Assembly (NCBI GenBank): GCA_000702025.1
Contig: JNKJ01000011.1
Span: 186,001-250,000 of the forward strand
Reading direction: 5' to 3'
Length of the DNA: 64,000 bases
From: Blautia schinkii DSM 10518
GTDB taxonomy: Bacteria; Bacillota; Clostridia; Lachnospirales; Lachnospiraceae
In this document: positions 54,260 to 61,561 of the stretch, in pieces
Layout of the letters: each line of letters opens with the position of its first letter
Position numbering within the stretch: the stretch's first letter is position 1
Translations under genes and position numbers: made by a program
The notes under the pieces: generated by a model
Databases searched by the model: none
The model's input: the letters and a program-made list of their open reading frames with translations, nothing else
Told to the model about the DNA's origin: nothing

Positions 54260-54918
54260 TTCTCTCTTTCTCTCATGCAATTTCCTTTGAACTCATCCAT
54301 CGTAACAGACGTCAAGGAACTGATACCCTCGCGCTTTAACACAGTTCCAACAGTTTGAAAAATAATTAACCAATCCCACCAGAATGAAATATTGTCTACA
54401 TAGCAGATATCCATTTCAAACCTTTTATCCCAAGATAATGTATTTCTCCCGTGAACTTGAGCATATCCAGTAATCCCTGGACGAACCTCATGTCTTCTAA
54501 ATTGATGAACATTATATCTGGACAAATATTTAACCAAAAGCGGTCTTGGTCCAACCACCGCCATATCACCTTTCAGTATATTGAAAAGCTCAGGCAACTC
54601 ATCGAGAGATGTACTACGTAATTTCTTGCCAAACCTCGTCAAACGAACTTCATCTGGCAACAACTCTCCATCTTTATTTTTCTCTTCTGACATACTCCTA
54701 AATTTATAGAGTGTAAATATTTCCCCATTCTTTCCCGGACGCTGTTGTTTAAAAATCACAGGTGCCCCTATCTTAATACGGACAAGGATTGCTATGACCA
54801 ACATAACCGGGGTAAGAACAATCAGTGCAAATAATGAGCAACAAAAATCTTGAGGGCGCTTTATGTATTTTTCATAAAATCCCTGTTCATGAGATATTGA
54901 ATTTTCTTTTCGCTTCAT
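54256..54918 (-). CDS. Priming undecaprenyl-phosphate sugar phosphotransferase (PglC/WcaJ-type, short form)
   Basis: Start ATG 54918 after AGGAG (220 residues). One N-terminal re-entrant membrane helix (FCCSLFALIVLTPVMLVIA) and the core GAPVIFKQQRPGKNGEIFTL, YKFRSM, RSTSLDELPELFNILKGDM and VVGPRPLL. This short, PglC-like form transfers a phospho-sugar, often a diamino-trideoxy sugar, to the lipid carrier, starting each repeat unit. Consistent with the dehydratase and aminotransferase nearby. Confidence 0.93.
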   Translation of the reverse strand: MKRKENSISHEQGFYEKYIKRPQDFCCSLFALIVLTPVMLVIAILVRIKIGAPVIFKQQRPGKNGEIFTLYKFRSMSEEKNKDGELLPDEVRLTRFGKKLRSTSLDELPELFNILKGDMAVVGPRPLLVKYLSRYNVHQFRRHEVRPGITGYAQVHGRNTLSWDKRFEMDICYVDNISFWWDWLIIFQTVGTVLKREGISSLTSVTMDEFKGNCMREREK

Positions 54919-54946
54919 AACACACTCCTGCTCAAGATAGAAAATT

Positions 54947-56212
54947 TTATATAAAACAGCCTCTGACAATCCCAATAATCTTATCCTGCTGCTCCTGAGT
55001 CATTTTATTGTCGCTTGGAAGGCACAACCCCCTATGGAAAATATCTCTCCCCACATCCAACTGCAATCCGCATTCTTCATTAGCTTCAGTTTCTAAGGAA
55101 GTAATCGATGTCCCTCTGGCATTGCCTTGTCTTGTTACAAACTCATTATTTCTATAAATTGGCTGCATATGCATCGGTTTCCAAATAGGACGCCCTTCTA
55201 CATTATATTTCAACAATGTTTCTAAAATTTCTGTAGGACAAGACTTACCAGCTTCGGAAACATATGAAACATCACATTCTTCTCTAACCTGTTTGCACAT
55301 TGCATCCGAATTAACGATAAGGCAAGACAGCCAAAAATTCGGCATGGAATTTTCTACATCATAAGGATTCATATGTACCGGCAAATCTTCCAAACCTTTC
55401 TTATACCTTTCATATATAGCTTTCTTCTGCGCAATATGTTCATCCAAATATGGAATCTGACCTCTTATGACCCCTGCAATTAAATTGCTCATACGATAGT
55501 TATAGCCAATCTCTGCATGTTGATACCATGGTGCATTTTCTTTTGCCTGGGTAGACCATTTGCGGACCTTATCTGCAGCCCATGAATCATTTGTCAATAG
55601 AAATCCACCTGAAGAACCAGTGATAATCTTATTTCCATTACAAGATAAACACCCAATCTTTCCGAATGAGCCTGTCTGAATCCCTTTGTAACTGGCCCCC
55701 AGACTTTCTGTGGCATCCTCAATAAGCAAGGCGCCGTGTTTATCACAGATTGCTTTTATTTCATCAATTTTTCCCGGTGTACCGTACAGATGTGCAATAA
55801 CAACTACTTTCACATCCGGGTAAAGCTCAAATGCTTTCTCCAATGCTACAGGATCCATATTCCATGTGTCATACTCTGTATCAATAAAAACCGGGACACC
55901 ACCTTCATATACAACAGGATTAACAGTAGCATCAAACGTCATATCGGAACAAAATACTTTGTCCCCCGGCTTTACTCCTGCAAGCTTTACTGCAAGATGT
56001 ATCGATGCCGTTCCTGCCGACAGAGCCACTGCATATTCTACCCCTATTTTTTTCGCAATCATTCTTTCAACTTCATCTATGTTTTCGCCAACTGTAGACA
56101 TCCAATTTGTTTCATATGCCTCTGTAATATACTTCAATTCTTCTCCATGCATCGTTGGAGATGAGAGCCATATTTTCTTCTCAAACGGTTTGAACATTTC
56201 TGTATCTTTCAT
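54947..56212 (-). CDS. DegT/DnrJ/EryC1 aminotransferase (PglE/PseC-like)
   Basis: 421 residues. PLP-binding pattern: ALSAGTASIHLAVKLAG, VIAHLYGTPGKIDEI, LIEDATESLGASYKG and the lysine in LSCNGNKIITGSSGGF. It aminates a 4-keto sugar nucleotide. With the 4,6-dehydratase at 61.6 kb it would make a UDP-4-amino-4,6-dideoxy-HexNAc, the bacillosamine route; the acetylation step could come from one of the acyltransferases. Confidence 0.92.
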   Translation of the reverse strand: MKDTEMFKPFEKKIWLSSPTMHGEELKYITEAYETNWMSTVGENIDEVERMIAKKIGVEYAVALSAGTASIHLAVKLAGVKPGDKVFCSDMTFDATVNPVVYEGGVPVFIDTEYDTWNMDPVALEKAFELYPDVKVVVIAHLYGTPGKIDEIKAICDKHGALLIEDATESLGASYKGIQTGSFGKIGCLSCNGNKIITGSSGGFLLTNDSWAADKVRKWSTQAKENAPWYQHAEIGYNYRMSNLIAGVIRGQIPYLDEHIAQKKAIYERYKKGLEDLPVHMNPYDVENSMPNFWLSCLIVNSDAMCKQVREECDVSYVSEAGKSCPTEILETLLKYNVEGRPIWKPMHMQPIYRNNEFVTRQGNARGTSITSLETEANEECGLQLDVGRDIFHRGLCLPSDNKMTQEQQDKIIGIVRGCFI

Positions 56213-56245
56213 CCTGTATATACTTCCTAATAATTATTTATAAAC

Positions 56246-57385
56246 TCACACCTTCTCATAAAATATTTCCAGTATCAATTCATACATTCTTTCCTCATCC
56301 ACCAAATATTTCATATATAACTCCGACTCTTCAGTCTTCCCCGGTACGCTTTGTATAAAATCATCATTAAATCTATACGATACCACCTGACTTGCCAAAT
56401 AAGAAAACTCATCCATCGCCACATCTGTCACCATATACGGCATAATTTCCTGATATAATGATACCGGCAGCGTAATATTTTCCTTAACCGCCCCAATAGC
56501 CTGACTTGCAAAAGCCAAAATATACTGCTGCTGCCTGGCCATTCTGGATTCATTGGTTCCTTCACCAACTCCCATTCGGCTTCGCACATATGTTTCAGAA
56601 AAATCCCCTAAAAGGTGAACCTTTGTCCCCTGTACATATGATTGATCCACTCTGGTAAAGTCATCTAAAAGACTAACATAAACCCCACCCACCATATCAT
56701 TCACAATTGGAATTGCACTAGTATTAAGTGCAAAGTATCCATGAATCGGTAATCCATAAAAAAGATGTGAGACTGCATCTCTGGTCAATTCAGCACTTTT
56801 CTTTGCACCGTCACCAAAGGCATAAGACAGTGCTATCTGCTCCGTCTGTTTCCCGGTAAACTGCCCATCTAAATCATAAATAGAAATCTCCGTCATGGTA
56901 TCCCTGTTCACCGGGATCAGTGTAACCATTTTTCTTTTATTATCCATTGCCGCCAGAAAGATGGTATCCGCCTGCCCGGCATCTTTGCCTGTTCCCTTAT
57001 TCTCAGCTTCACCATTCCCAACTTCACCTGAAGTATCCACACCAATAAACAGCAGATTAATCATCTCCTCATTATAGCGGTATTTCACTCCTTTATATTT
57101 TAAGGTATTCTCATCCAATATCTCCGTCTTAATATCCGCAGAATCCGTTTTTACCGGTTTCAACTCCGGCCTGGACACTCTGCCCTTTTGTTCAATCTTA
57201 TTTTTTCCGGAAGAAATCAAGTACCCGCCAACGCCGAACATCCCAACGACCAATATCAGAAAGACTGTCAGGATACGCATCCATATCTTTCTCTTCTTTT
57301 TTCTGCGATGGGACTTTCTTTTTATGTAGGCAATACCTTTCCCTTCATCCTCCCGCACCTTCTCTATATCAAAATTAGTTTCCAA
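56246..57385 (-). CDS. LytR-CpsA-Psr (LCP) ligase
   Basis: 379 residues; TTG start at 57385 with GGAG at normal spacing. Cytosolic basic start (HRRKKKRKIWMRILTVFLIL), one membrane helix, then the LCP domain with INLLFIGVDTSG, RDTMTEISIYDLDG, VDQSYVQGTKVHLLG and SRMGVGEGTNESRMARQQQ. LCP proteins move finished polymers from the lipid carrier to the cell wall. It follows the sortase stop by a few bases. Confidence 0.92.
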   Translation of the reverse strand: METNFDIEKVREDEGKGIAYIKRKSHRRKKKRKIWMRILTVFLILVVGMFGVGGYLISSGKNKIEQKGRVSRPELKPVKTDSADIKTEILDENTLKYKGVKYRYNEEMINLLFIGVDTSGEVGNGEAENKGTGKDAGQADTIFLAAMDNKRKMVTLIPVNRDTMTEISIYDLDGQFTGKQTEQIALSYAFGDGAKKSAELTRDAVSHLFYGLPIHGYFALNTSAIPIVNDMVGGVYVSLLDDFTRVDQSYVQGTKVHLLGDFSETYVRSRMGVGEGTNESRMARQQQYILAFASQAIGAVKENITLPVSLYQEIMPYMVTDVAMDEFSYLASQVVSYRFNDDFIQSVPGKTEESELYMKYLVDEERMYELILEIFYEKV

Positions 57386-57389
57386 AACA

Positions 57390-58250
57390 TTACTCCACTT
57401 CTTTTAATACACCCTGGACCAGATACCGCGAGGATGGTGCGTTTCCTATACATGTTGACAGTGTTATGATACAATCTTTTGATGTAACCTTTATTTTATC
57501 ACGGATATAAGCATCCATGGTCCGGACTGCATAAATCTCCTCCAGATATGTCTGAACCACCTCTTCATTTTCGAAATCATATGTATTTAAAATATGGCGG
57601 TCATCGTAAGTATAGGCGGCAAAAATATCATAATGGTATATATGCTCCGGCGTATAAATAATAACCTCCCGGTTTTTATCGAAAAAATCTCTATCCTTAA
57701 AAGAGTGCAAGCCTGCAAACATACTTCCGTCTTTCATATTGTGCCCATACAAAACTGTATTGAAGTCTGTAAAATCTTTGTTGTTTTTTCTCTCCGTATA
57801 GATGGCTCCGGCGTACAAATATTCTCTGTCTATTCCGCGATGCATGTAAAAGCTGTCATCTGATTCGCTTTGCACTACAGGATAATCTATTTGCGTCCCG
57901 GGAACCGTAATCCAGGCATAAATCTCTTCGTTCTTTTCTTTCAAAGCATCAAAATCCACAGGTATCGTCACCGGAACAGCCGTTGGAGCTGGGCTTACTG
58001 TTGGTGTTGGTGCTGCTGTCTCTTTCGGCGTTACACTCAGCTTCGGCGTTGCGCTTAACTTGGGTGAGTCACCTGAATCAGGTGTAGAACCTGGCTCTTT
58101 TTCTGGCTCTTTTGCATTTCTTCTCGCCTCATCATAAGCTTCTTGCCCTTGCTGCTGGCTGTTTCTATATTGAATCGCATATCCCAATGCCGCCAGACTG
58201 CCAATCAAAGCCAAAATGCAGACAATCGACCATATCTTTTTACTCTTCAT
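57390..58250 (-). CDS. Class B sortase
   Basis: 286 residues: N-terminal membrane anchor, a Pro/Thr-rich stalk (TPKLSVTPKETAAPTPT, two repeats) and the SrtB-type catalytic domain with His170 (VLYGHNMKDGSMF), Cys267 (ITLSTCIGN) and Arg275 (SSRYLVQG). It likely anchors surface proteins such as the SPKTG protein at 26.3-26.9 kb. It sits between the signal-peptidase-like gene and LCP, so it may also act on the neighbouring peptide, which has no obvious sorting signal. Confidence 0.93.
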   Translation of the reverse strand: MKSKKIWSIVCILALIGSLAALGYAIQYRNSQQQGQEAYDEARRNAKEPEKEPGSTPDSGDSPKLSATPKLSVTPKETAAPTPTVSPAPTAVPVTIPVDFDALKEKNEEIYAWITVPGTQIDYPVVQSESDDSFYMHRGIDREYLYAGAIYTERKNNKDFTDFNTVLYGHNMKDGSMFAGLHSFKDRDFFDKNREVIIYTPEHIYHYDIFAAYTYDDRHILNTYDFENEEVVQTYLEEIYAVRTMDAYIRDKIKVTSKDCIITLSTCIGNAPSSRYLVQGVLKEVE

Positions 58251-58288
58251 ACCTCTCCCCCGGAAGCACTAAAATGTATCCTTTTGGC

Positions 58289-58708
58289 TCATTTTCCCTT
58301 TATGTACCGGTAAATCCTCCAGCAGGCTTTACGAAGAGGAAAAATAAACCACCATATTTTTGTATAGCATTGGTATCTCCAATCAGAAACCGGCACGTAA
58401 GAATCCTTACGATAAAAGCCGGACATCACGCCCAAAATCTGTTCCCTGCAGATTCCGGGTTCAAAGCTATATGTATTATCTCCACAGGCAACAAACGTAT
58501 TATCCCGCACATTAATAAGCCTATGCAGGACCAATTTTCCAGCCTTACCACGATATAAGACTACATCGAATTTCTTCAATAAACCTTGAGGCTTTACCAG
58601 CAGCACCTGGCACTTATCGCCTTTAAGCAACGGCCTCATACTGCCTCCAAGCGGTGCAGCTAAAACTTCTCCATGCTCGGACAGGTACTCTCCGATATCC
58701 CTATACAA
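58289..58708 (-). CDS. S26/S24-like peptidase with a Ser-His arrangement
   Basis: Best start TTG 58708, with GGAAGGAG about 9 nt upstream (139 residues, 8-nt overlap with the PqqD gene); a longer form from 58780 is possible. Ser23 lies in PLGGSMRPLLKGDK. The box after it is KFDVVLYRGKAGKLVLHRL with His62 where bacterial type I peptidases have Lys, as in SipW/ER-type signal peptidases. GDNTYSFEPGI closes the fold. No N-terminal membrane helix; a C-terminal WWFIFPLRKACWRIYRY could bind the membrane. Likely processes the small peptide of this cassette. Confidence 0.78.
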   Translation of the reverse strand: MYRDIGEYLSEHGEVLAAPLGGSMRPLLKGDKCQVLLVKPQGLLKKFDVVLYRGKAGKLVLHRLINVRDNTFVACGDNTYSFEPGICREQILGVMSGFYRKDSYVPVSDWRYQCYTKIWWFIFPLRKACWRIYRYIKGK

Positions 58709-58964
58709 GAATTTCCGCTCCTTCCAGTTTATCGAGAAATTCTCTGACATCAATATCAGCCGCATCCTGCCCGATATCATATTCGGAACAAAGGCAGATG
58801 ATTAATTCTTCTGCGGTTTTATCTGTCTTAAGACATTCCCACAGAAATCTGCCGGTCTCATTCATGCGGACAAGGCCGTTAAATTCTTTCCGCGCTTCTC
58901 CCATGGCAACTGCCACATATTCAGTTCCCAGCTTTCTCAACACGAAACCATCCTTTATCCTCAT
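58701..58964 (-). CDS. PqqD-family protein (peptide-binding, RRE-like)
   Basis: 87 residues: start KDGFVLRKLGTEYVAVAMGE, the middle FNGLVRMNETGRFLWECL and the end VREFLDKLEGAEIL, all typical of PqqD. In RiPP pathways PqqD folds bind a leader peptide and present it to a modifying enzyme. Here no radical-SAM gene is near; the neighbours are a kinase-like and a nucleotidyltransferase-like gene plus a small peptide gene. GGAGG 7 nt before the ATG. Confidence 0.9.
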   Translation of the reverse strand: MRIKDGFVLRKLGTEYVAVAMGEARKEFNGLVRMNETGRFLWECLKTDKTAEELIICLCSEYDIGQDAADIDVREFLDKLEGAEILV

Positions 58965-58985
58965 TAATCAAACCTCCGGGATATG

Positions 58986-59699
58986 TTAATCTTTGCTCTG
59001 CAATGCTAACCGAGCAACTCTCGCCGCATCCTGTGAAGCATTACATGACAAAATATAAAACGAAACTTTTTTCATCATCAAATCTATCAAATCCAATTCT
59101 ATCTGCAGCAAGTCATCACTCACTGGAATCAAGACCTGCGAAAACAGTCTTTCTAAAGTTTCCTTTGGCTCCGCCTCTCGGATATGATTATCGGTCTCGC
59201 GTTCCAGAAAACAAATAGCTTTTAGAGGCACACTTTTATTAACTCCCCAGCCCTCTTTACCGCACCAGGGAGTACCATAGGCAATGAACTCCTCTTTCTC
59301 CTTATCAAAAGATAGTAACGGTTTATCTCCGTTAATAATCTCCACCTTATCACCAAATGCCTGCCTCCACAAAACAACATGCGTTGACTTCCCGGTTCCA
59401 CTTCGGGCTGCAAAGGCGAAGCCTTCTCTTTCGCAGGATATGACTGCCGCATGTACCACCATGCTCCTATGATAGAGCATTTCAAGACAGATTTTACGAT
59501 ATATGATATTGCTCTCACAGTAACCAAAGGAAAAGCCGGATAATAACTCATGCTCTAGCAGAAGTTCTTTTTCTGTATAAGATATCTCCATCTCAAAAGG
59601 CAGCTTGTCCGCCACACGAAAATCATCACAAAGCCATTTAACGTAATCATACAAATTATGTATTCGTATAATAATACCAGCCAGTTTTATTTGAAACAT
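58986..59699 (-). CDS. HPr-kinase/PEPCK-like kinase
   Basis: 237 residues. The P-loop is FAARSGTGKSTHVVLW (about 95-110), followed by IINGDKPLLSFDKEKEEF and GTPWCGKEGWG, the pattern of HprK-like proteins found with PqqD and nucleotidyltransferase genes. Relatives phosphorylate serines; in some lasso-peptide clusters such a kinase modifies the peptide. An action on the small peptide (59.9-60.2 kb) is inference. AGAGG before the ATG. Confidence 0.85.
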   Translation of the reverse strand: MFQIKLAGIIIRIHNLYDYVKWLCDDFRVADKLPFEMEISYTEKELLLEHELLSGFSFGYCESNIIYRKICLEMLYHRSMVVHAAVISCEREGFAFAARSGTGKSTHVVLWRQAFGDKVEIINGDKPLLSFDKEKEEFIAYGTPWCGKEGWGVNKSVPLKAICFLERETDNHIREAEPKETLERLFSQVLIPVSDDLLQIELDLIDLMMKKVSFYILSCNASQDAARVARLALQSKD

Positions 59700-59792
59700 A
59701 ACTACCTCTTTTATAATAACTATAAATCATTCCACCATATCGCGAGCAGGAGCAGACCCTTACTCAAGAACAACATCTGCCTCTGAAACGGC

Positions 59793-59932
59793 CTAAGGTT
59801 CTGAAACGGGTTCAGGAGTAGAACCGTCTTGGGGGAGCTCATCATTTGTCGGAGAGTCTGATTGTGTCGGAGAGTCTGGTTGTATCGGCGAATCTGGCTG
59901 TACTGGAGGTTCTGGTTGTACTGGAGGATTTA
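59793..59932 (-). other. Downstream in-frame extension of the small peptide reached by +1 G
   Basis: This stretch is outside the peptide gene as it now reads but is open in the frame made by 13 G. It encodes repeated Pro-x-Gln-Pro-type segments and ends at TAG 59793, close to the HprK start at 59699. Its Pro/Asp/Ser bias equals that of the first half of the gene, strong evidence that it is a real coding part. Confidence 0.75.
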
Positions 59933-60223
59933 CTAGTGGACTCTCTGGCTCTGGTGCCTCGTCCGGACTTTCATTATTACCCTCTTCACTCCCCCCCCCC
60001 CCTTTTCATTAGATCCTGTATCATCTGCTCCCGTGGACACAGTCGGTTCAGATGTCGTTCCATCAACAGTCTGTGGCTCGTTAGGAGGTGTTGGCTCATT
60101 CTTCGGTTCCTCTCCTTCATCTTTGTCTATTCCATCATCCGATGCAGCAGTAGTACTCTCCATCAAAATATCAACCTTCCCAAACTCAATAATATCCACT
60201 TCCGGTTTCACATATTTTCTCAT
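59933..60223 (-). CDS. Small acidic Pro/Ser/Thr-rich peptide, candidate modified peptide, phase-variable end
   Basis: Start ATG 60223, GAGGG 6 nt upstream (96 residues in this state). The N-terminus MRKYVKPEVDIIEFGKVDIL resembles short leader-like peptides of gut Clostridia. The middle is acidic and Pro/Thr/Ser-rich with no membrane helix. After residue 76 (AAG in AAG-G12) the current frame gives a basic, unrelated tail to TAG 59933. With 13 (or 10) G the frame continues for 65 more codons with the same composition (ESPDEAPEPESPLV, PPVQPEPPVQPDSPIQPDSP and so on) to TAG 59793, so that state is the likely natural long form (143 residues). With 11 G it ends within a few codons. Confidence 0.75.
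   Translation of the reverse strand: MRKYVKPEVDIIEFGKVDILMESTTAASDDGIDKDEGEEPKNEPTPPNEPQTVDGTTSEPTVSTGADDTGSNEKGGGGVKRVIMKVRTRHQSQRVH
59991..60002 (-). repeat. 12-G homopolymer in the small-peptide gene
   Basis: Coding strand GAAAA-G12-AGTGAAGAG. The longest G-run in the window; frame changes at this site alter everything after residue 76. Confidence 0.88.
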
Positions 60224-60328
60224 ATCTGTCCCTCTTAACATCACATCCGGGCAGTCACCTTCATCAAATCACCGCCCAATTAACCTGTTACATTTATATC
60301 TCAATATCTTTTATATCCACGCTTCAAT

Positions 60329-61561
60329 CTAATGCCATTTCCCCCACATTCCCGCATCCAATCCCCATACATGATACAACTCCTGGAGTTCAGAAATATG
60401 GTTCTCATCCAACATCTTCACATTTTCAATCTCTCGTCTCACTGCCCCGATTCTCTTCAATCCATTCTTATACAAACGATAAATATAATACCCTGGCAGT
60501 GCATACGGATGTCTCTCTAACGCTTCATACCGCCGGACCATCCATTTATAACTCGGAAATAACCTACTGCAAACATACTTAATCTTCCCAAACCCACAAA
60601 AACTCTTTATCTTATCACCAACAACCACATTCCCAATCACAGTCACATTAGTCGTCCCGTATGCCGCGCTGTTCAGTACAAACTCTTCCAGCCGCGCATC
60701 CTCTTCTGTCTCTTCCTCTTCTCCATTCCCAAACCACAACTCAGCCAAATGCTGTGCCTGCTTTGCAAAAACATCCAACCCCAATTCCCTCAATCTGGCA
60801 TCCATATACTCTTCATCCCACATCCCGCCATACTTCTCCGAATAAACCCACAAATCCAAAAACGACCGGATTCCCGTACCGCCATTGACCATATGGCCTG
60901 CCATGTGTATGATCAAGTGTATATAAAAATCTTCCTCACTCATCTGGTATCTATATTCATATCCATCTGTTTTTCTTGCCCTGGACCAGATACTGCCGAC
61001 ATCACAAACCTCTTTGTTCCCTGTCAGCCTCTTGTGGAATTCGTAGGACATATAAGGCTTTTTCCTGTATACATCATGCTTCCCGCTGCCATAAAGAAAT
61101 GTCTCATACCCAAGCTCCTGCATCATTTTCTTTACTGCCTGAGCATCCACCTCATGTATGAGCAAATCCACATCCGCCATGCTCCTGAGATCGGATTTCG
61201 GGTAGATTTCCTTTAACACCCAGCCCTTTAACGGAATCACAGATATCTTCCGTTTCTCCATCTCTTCAAACAATGCATGCACCTCATAATACTGGTGCAT
61301 ATCCTGAACCGTGGAGGCTCCTGCATTCTGCTTCAATGTCATCTGTATCTCTGCATCAGGCTGCAGCTTTTCAGGGAGCAGCCTTGATGCCTCATAAACT
61401 AAATTTTCAACCCTGTGTCTGCATGCAGTTTTACACACGCTGTTCCAGTCAATTGCCTCCCCATTAACAGCGTCCCAGTCCGCATCTGCCGCCTGCCTCA
61501 CTGCCAATCTGATAAGCCATATAATATCCTTATTTATTGCTTTTCCTGTATTTCTCTGCAT
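60329..61561 (-). CDS. Nucleotidyltransferase-fold protein (NTP_transf_5 type)
   Basis: 410 residues. The nucleotidyltransferase core is VIPLKGWVLKEIYPKSDLRS, then MADVDLLIHEVDAQAVKKMM with Asp130 and Asp132 as metal ligands; GYEYRYQMSEEDFYIHLIIH and MAGHMVNGGTGIRSFLDLWV continue the family. Members are often encoded next to PqqD and HprK-like proteins, as here. They may transfer a nucleotide to a small peptide or sugar. The ATG overlaps the preceding stop (TGATG). Confidence 0.85.
   Translation of the reverse strand: MQRNTGKAINKDIIWLIRLAVRQAADADWDAVNGEAIDWNSVCKTACRHRVENLVYEASRLLPEKLQPDAEIQMTLKQNAGASTVQDMHQYYEVHALFEEMEKRKISVIPLKGWVLKEIYPKSDLRSMADVDLLIHEVDAQAVKKMMQELGYETFLYGSGKHDVYRKKPYMSYEFHKRLTGNKEVCDVGSIWSRARKTDGYEYRYQMSEEDFYIHLIIHMAGHMVNGGTGIRSFLDLWVYSEKYGGMWDEEYMDARLRELGLDVFAKQAQHLAELWFGNGEEEETEEDARLEEFVLNSAAYGTTNVTVIGNVVVGDKIKSFCGFGKIKYVCSRLFPSYKWMVRRYEALERHPYALPGYYIYRLYKNGLKRIGAVRREIENVKMLDENHISELQELYHVWGLDAGMWGKWH

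Noticed and set aside
57390-61561. Lasso-peptide cluster
   Set aside because: PqqD and HprK-like genes fit, but the asparagine-synthetase-like cyclase and the transglutaminase-like leader protease are missing beside them; the transglutaminase-like proteins elsewhere in the window are secreted.
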